Assembly: GCA_964589625.1 (NCBI GenBank)
Contig: CAZPSH010000010.1
Coordinates: 1-64,000, forward strand
Length of the DNA stretch: 64,000 nucleotides
Direction: 5' to 3'
DNA from: JBFLVU01 sp964589625
GTDB lineage: Bacteria > Acidobacteriota > UBA4820 > DSQY01
The position numbers were made by a program, and so were the translations under genes. This document shows positions 60,801 through 64,000 of this stretch, piece by piece (the first letter of the stretch is position 1; each line of letters starts with the position of its first letter). Under the pieces are notes generated by a model that was given only the letters and a program-made list of their open reading frames with translations, was not told where the DNA came from and searched no databases.

Positions 60801-62392
60801 CCCTCGGCATCGAGAACGGCCTTGTCCGACCAGGAGAGCCACCTCCAACCCTGGGCCGTGTGGGCCCGCTGCTCCACGTAGCACGTGTGGGGGGGGCGGT
60901 AGAGGTCCTTCATGGCTTCCAGCGTCTTGCGGAGGTCCTCCTCGTGGACGAGGGGCATGAAGGTGCGGCCCAGCAGATCCTCCTCCGTCTTGCCGAAAAG
61001 CCTGCAATACGTCGGGCTGACGAAGAGGAACCGGCCCTCCGTGTCCACCTTGACGACGAGGTCCGTCTGGTTTTCCACGAGGAGCCGGTAAGCTTCCCGG
61101 CTCTCCTTCAGGGCCCGCTCCGCCTCTCTGGACAGGGTCACGTCCTCCAGAAAGAGGAGGTCCGAGACCCCTTCAGGCCCCTCCACCCGCACGGGACGGA
61201 CCCGAGCCAGAAAACGAGTCCCGTCGGATTTCAGGCAATGCCACTCGGCTCCGGCCTCGGGAAGCGCGGCGCGCCTGCCCCTCCCGAGGCACGCCTCGGC
61301 GTGCCCCCTGCTCTCGGCGGCCACCCACTCCAGGAAGGACCGGCCGACCACCTCCGCCAGGCTGAGCCTCCGAAACAGGTGCAGAAAAGCCTCGTTGGCA
61401 AAGGTGACCACCCCGGACTTCAGGAGTGCAACCCCCATGGGAGCCTGTTCGATGAGGTGCCGGTAGCGCCTTTCGGAGTCCTTCAGGCTCTCGAAGCGGG
61501 CCTTGCGGCGCGAGGTTCGGATGGCCAGGACCGCCCAAACGATGACGAGCGCCACGAGGGATGCGGTAAAGACGGCCAGCCGCTTCCAGTCTCCGGGCGG
61601 CTGGACGGGGAGCCATTTGGCTTGGAGGTCCGCGAGGACGCCGCCCTCCGCGAGCCGGCGCAGGGTGGCATCGATGTCGTCACGGTTCCCTTCGAGGCCG
61701 CGGCGAAGGGGAAAGGCCAGCCTGTCCCTGGACAGGAAAAGGACGCCGAACCGGCCACGGGCCACCGCCACTTCCCCGCTGTACTCCTTGCTGATGAGAA
61801 AGAGGGTGTTCAGGTAATCGTTCAGGACCGCATCCACCTCGCCCCTGCGGAGCGCCTCGAAGCTCTCCGCCGTATCTTCGTACACCTTCAACCCGCGCAG
61901 TCCCACCTCCGGAGCCATGCGGGCGCCCAGTCCCTCTCCCGTGGCGCCCCGCTTGACCCCAAGGAGGAGCCCTCTCAGGTCCCTCTTGGAACGGACGTCC
62001 TGCTGAATCCGGTGGGCCACGACGAGGCCCGTTTCGAGGTAGGGTTCCGTGAAGAGGAATCGGCGCTCGCGCTCGGGGGAACGATAGATGGCCCCGATGG
62101 CCATGTCGGCCTTTCCCTCCTCCAGCCAGGTCCATATCTCGGGGAAGGAGGTCCATGTGATCTCGTACGTCCATCCGCGGGTGGTGCAGAGCAGGCGAAG
62201 GAGGTCCACGTCGAGCCCGCGTTCCTCCCCTCCCTCCCGATAGGCGAAGGGTTCGTAGGAAGAGGCCACGACTCTCAGGTGATGCGTCTTTCCCCTTTCG
62301 ACGCCGTCGGGTGCCCGCCAAGCCTGGGCCCCCGCGGCCACGGGGATCACGGCCATGGAACAAAATGCGCAGATCCTTAGCCACCCTCGCAT
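57836..62392 (-). CDS. Periplasmic-binding/multi-PAS/GAF receptor without output domain
   Basis: This 1518-aa protein has a signal peptide (to about residue 23), an extracytoplasmic SBP_bac_3 solute-binding domain (about 35-265; YEPFAYREGG, ADMAIGAIYRSPERE), one membrane helix (about 270-292), then PAS repeats at about 310-425, 430-550, 555-675, 680-800 and 805-935, a GAF domain (about 945-1110) and PAS repeats at about 1125-1245, 1250-1370 and 1380-1500. It ends after the last PAS with no HisKA, GGDEF, EAL or methyl-accepting domain. Such receptors normally end in a kinase or cyclase, so output is missing or supplied by another protein. The cyclase gene lies just upstream, 88 bp away. Confidence 0.88.
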   Translation of the reverse strand: MRGWLRICAFCSMAVIPVAAGAQAWRAPDGVERGKTHHLRVVASSYEPFAYREGGEERGLDVDLLRLLCTTRGWTYEITWTSFPEIWTWLEEGKADMAIGAIYRSPERERRFLFTEPYLETGLVVAHRIQQDVRSKRDLRGLLLGVKRGATGEGLGARMAPEVGLRGLKVYEDTAESFEALRRGEVDAVLNDYLNTLFLISKEYSGEVAVARGRFGVLFLSRDRLAFPLRRGLEGNRDDIDATLRRLAEGGVLADLQAKWLPVQPPGDWKRLAVFTASLVALVIVWAVLAIRTSRRKARFESLKDSERRYRHLIEQAPMGVALLKSGVVTFANEAFLHLFRRLSLAEVVGRSFLEWVAAESRGHAEACLGRGRRAALPEAGAEWHCLKSDGTRFLARVRPVRVEGPEGVSDLLFLEDVTLSREAERALKESREAYRLLVENQTDLVVKVDTEGRFLFVSPTYCRLFGKTEEDLLGRTFMPLVHEEDLRKTLEAMKDLYRPPHTCYVEQRAHTAQGWRWLSWSDKAVLDAEGRVQAIVGVGRDVTDRAEAERRLRESERRFRTLIENTHDVVIVFSVEGRVLYITPSVTAWTGYPVEELLGTLATDHVAPEDVGVIQDVVRRSLKAPGASLPAVEYRVRHKNGSLRIFSAIVTNLLADPAVGGIVVNCRDITERRLAELAVKESESLFRGLAESTEAAIMIYQGERLRYVNRATELISGYSREEMLKVHFWDLVHPDHRDMVRERGIARQRGEPVPRHYEFKIVTKSGDVRWLDFTAAAIQYEGRPAGLATAIDVTDRKRVEEELRRRNVQVELILQNVSEIVYYSVLEGDPPAPQVQFVSPKVREILGFSPEEILGQEGGWIGAVHPDDVGLVRRSVQVLREEGRPFTVEYRFLHAVTKTYRWLEDHAVPEADPLGRVVGFFGVARDVTDRRGAEEAQQRRNRQLLALLASSQAMAGSLDMGESVSLMCRVAVEIFGVDLVWMGLVVPESTEVRILASAGRDEGYSESVRVRWDESPRALGPAGRAIKLRRPVIMKTEEPDFAPWREEAERRGFRCVCAVPMLHEDVVRGVATFYSGNSEAFSPDGVEVLEIFARHATMAVVNAALYEEAKRSIEDLHGTLAELEASRNALQASEGRYRALVENARGIVLTFTPDLIVTYWNEFAEEFFGFKREEILGRSLIGTIVPKEESTGRDLEDLLKRIAADPNAFASNINQNMTRDERRVWVAWTNRPVLDAHGRVSVVLSHGTDVTSLKEAEVSLRAQESRYRTLLEASPEATFVADLSGRITVVNRRTLEIWGARSHEELVGRSVFEMVSEGEREPVGKAMAQVLQGEEVRNFRANVLRRDGRPFPAEINAALLRDEAGAPEGFVGVVRDVGDEVQTREDLERKVRIFGSLAKSARDLIFIVGREGRVTYANPATAAALRRRPEEVAGLPLDGLFRGATLQQMKASLGRAFQTGEVLVRVEELEFPVGMLWLDTQLIPIREADGTVSSVLGVSRRIPGGLGGAGAGPQTPE

Positions 62393-62480
62393 GGCCGCGG
62401 CCTCCGATGGGACGCCCCCGCTTGCCCGGCGCCGGGCGCCCGCGCTTCCCTGCTTAGAGGGGCCCTCCCGCCCCCCGGAC

Positions 62481-64000
62481 TCACGCGATCTGGTTCACGC
62501 GGTTCTTCCCCTGCCGCTTGGCCTGGTAGAGCGCCTGGTCGGCAAGGTCGAGAATCTCGTGGTGGTCCCGTCCGTCCGTGGGGAAGGATGCCAAACCCAC
62601 GCTCAGCGTCACCGACGCCGTTCGCTCCCCGCCTCCGACGTGGACCCGGAGGCTCTCGACGGCGCTCCGGATCCTCTCGCCGATGGTAAGCGCCGTGGAG
62701 GCGTCGCACCTCGGCAGGAAGAGGGCGAATTCCTCCCCGCCGTAGCGGGCCGCGATGTCCTCGCGCCGTATGAAGCTCCTCACGGTTTCCGCGACGGCCC
62801 TGAGCACTTCGTCACCGGCAAGGTGGCCGAAGGTGTCGTTGACGACCTTGAAACCGTCGAGGTCCATCATCAGCACCGAAAAGGGAAGCGAAGATTCGGC
62901 GTGATCGCGGGCCTCCTTCGCCAAGACCTCCTGGAAATAGCCGTGGTTGTATAGTCCCGTGAGTCCGTCCATGACCGCCTGGCGCCGGGTCCGCGCGTGG
63001 ATTTGCGCGCTCTCCAGGGCGTTCACGGTCTGATTGGCCAGGACTTCCAGCGCACGGAGCGTTTCCAGGGAGGGGATCTTTCCGTCCACGGGCTCGTCTA
63101 CGGAAATGATCCCCAGCAACCGGCCGTCCTTGTCCTCCAAGGGGACGAGGAGCGTGTCCATGGGGTCCCAGTCGTCCGGCTCCTTGGGCAGGCGGGGGTT
63201 CAGGGGAAGGATGTCGTAGGGACCGATGACGGCGTCGGCGTGTCCGACGAAGTAGCAACTACCCACCCGGTACCGCGGGTGGATGAGCTCGAAGATCTGC
63301 TCGGCGGGTGGCCTCGCCTTCCGGACTTCCGCCCACCGATCCGAGAGTCCGGCCTGGGCGACCCTTTCGAACAACTGCTCGTCCTCCCGGTAGAGGCTCA
63401 CGAGGACCGTCCGGAAGCCCATCCCCTCCCGGATCCCCTCCGCGACCTTTTCCAGGATCGTCTGGACGTCGAGGTGGACCTTGAGGAGGTTCGAAATCTT
63501 GAGGATCTGGGAGAGGTAGTCGGTCTGGCGCAGAAGCTTCCGGTTGGTGTCCATGAGCTGTTTTTTGAGAATCTCATCCTGGACGTGGCTGGCGATCTGG
63601 GCCAGGGCCAACTCGAGGAACTTGCACTCGTTTGCGGTGAAGGTGTCCTTTCCGGCTCCCCTTTCCAGGACCAGAACCCCGAAGGCAAGCTCCGTCGTCG
63701 CAACCGCCACCGACACTTGGCAGCCGGCCCTCTCCATCAGAAGGGGCACCACCGCGGCGTCCTTCACGAGGCGGGGCTCTTTGAGCTCAGGCGACTCCAG
63801 GAGATCCAGCAGGGTCTCCTTGGCCGCGTGGGGATCCAGGGGAAGTCCCTCCAAACTCACGAGAAGGGGCTGGTGGGAGGATCCCGGCGGCAGGATCAGG
63901 AGCAGGCCCCTGTCCCAGGGGACGAAGTCCCTCAGGCCCGAAAGAAGGGTCAGGAGGAAGGACTCGTTTTCCAGAGACCCGGCCGTCGTCAGGGAGAGCT
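62481..64000 (-). CDS. GAF-GAF-GGEEF diguanylate cyclase, 5' end outside the window
   Basis: The frame is open to the right edge; 505 residues are visible, so the true start lies beyond 64000. It has a GAF-like region (about visible 1-155), a second GAF (about 160-335) and a GGDEF domain with an intact active site YGGEEF and an RxxD I-site (RRED) five residues before it. It should make cyclic di-GMP in response to small molecules bound by GAF. GTG 63860 is an internal codon that can be mistaken for the start. It is upstream of the output-less receptor on the same strand. Confidence 0.9.
   Translation of the reverse strand, partial: LSLTTAGSLENESFLLTLLSGLRDFVPWDRGLLLILPPGSSHQPLLVSLEGLPLDPHAAKETLLDLLESPELKEPRLVKDAAVVPLLMERAGCQVSVAVATTELAFGVLVLERGAGKDTFTANECKFLELALAQIASHVQDEILKKQLMDTNRKLLRQTDYLSQILKISNLLKVHLDVQTILEKVAEGIREGMGFRTVLVSLYREDEQLFERVAQAGLSDRWAEVRKARPPAEQIFELIHPRYRVGSCYFVGHADAVIGPYDILPLNPRLPKEPDDWDPMDTLLVPLEDKDGRLLGIISVDEPVDGKIPSLETLRALEVLANQTVNALESAQIHARTRRQAVMDGLTGLYNHGYFQEVLAKEARDHAESSLPFSVLMMDLDGFKVVNDTFGHLAGDEVLRAVAETVRSFIRREDIAARYGGEEFALFLPRCDASTALTIGERIRSAVESLRVHVGGGERTASVTLSVGLASFPTDGRDHHEILDLADQALYQAKRQGKNRVNQIA

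Noticed and set aside
62481..63860. A complete 459-aa GGEEF protein starting at GTG 63860
   Set aside because: The frame continues without a stop to the right edge and the GAF-like sequence clearly extends upstream, so the gene is partial.

Overview
The window is G+C-rich bacterial DNA (about two thirds G+C by eye) with tightly packed operons, frequent GTG starts, ATGA/GTGA stop-start overlaps and strong GGAGG-type ribosome sites. The gene content suggests an anaerobic, respiring or amino-acid-fermenting bacterium: a HdrD/NarI/ferredoxin/NrfD membrane complex, an anaerobe-type NifX-like/MinD-ferredoxin (orange-protein-like) cluster, indolepyruvate:ferredoxin oxidoreductase with Ptb/Buk, and many PAS sensors. 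An Acidobacteriota or deltaproteobacterial-type lineage fits, but the sequence alone does not settle it. A 100-N assembly gap at 26270-26369 implies a draft or metagenome assembly.

Layout. 1-2.5 kb: tRNA-Glu and tRNA-Lys behind a consensus sigma70 promoter, then an orphan OppD/OppF-type ATPase pair. 2.5-5.3 kb: an MBL-fold hydrolase, a 53-aa two-helix membrane protein, a zinc alcohol dehydrogenase and a CGGC protein. 5.4-8.5 kb (minus): a DUF1847 protein with a NifX-like N-terminus, a UspA-like protein and a sigma54 activator. 8.5-8.95 kb: a 479-bp divergent control region with a -24/-12 (sigma54) element on each side and a tandem 13-mer repeated at 30 bp. 8.95-13.9 kb (plus): a four-gene membrane electron-transfer complex ending in an NrfD protein fused to a six-haem cytochrome c.

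24.5-13.9 kb (minus): one run of 15 genes, spaced 88 bp or less or overlapping, led by a DUF134 regulator whose own promoter carries a 12-bp palindrome on its -10 box. The run holds Thi4, an old-yellow-enzyme fusion, a radical SAM protein, a putative metal exporter, two NifX-like proteins, two small zinc ribbons, a PLP sulfur lyase, DUF5320, TrmO, an uncatalogued 47-aa ORF and two MinD-type ATPases with ferredoxin inserts. This is the most system-like part of the window: it resembles the ORP complex of sulfate reducers, with added sulfur-supply, thiazole and metal genes.

24.6-33 kb: a POT peptide transporter, a gapped small membrane gene, then a light/redox signalling set: a multi-PAS hybrid kinase with a LOV domain, a single receiver, and a REC-Hpt-REC-REC-GGDEF protein. 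33-40.5 kb: a secreted DUF4412-like protein and the macromolecular-synthesis block rpsU-mutS2-dnaG-rpoD. 40.5-50 kb: TPR proteins, a CAU tRNA followed by a textbook terminator, a CT398-type protein, DUF507, a small membrane protein, metG and an M28 peptidase. 55.2-50.1 kb (minus): buk-iorA-iorB-ptb plus a NYN-domain gene, a route from amino-acid-derived 2-oxoacids to ATP. 55.4-64 kb: a GAF/PAS histidine kinase with its response regulator, a 1518-aa periplasmic-binding/multi-PAS receptor lacking any output domain, and a GAF-GGEEF diguanylate cyclase that runs off the right edge.
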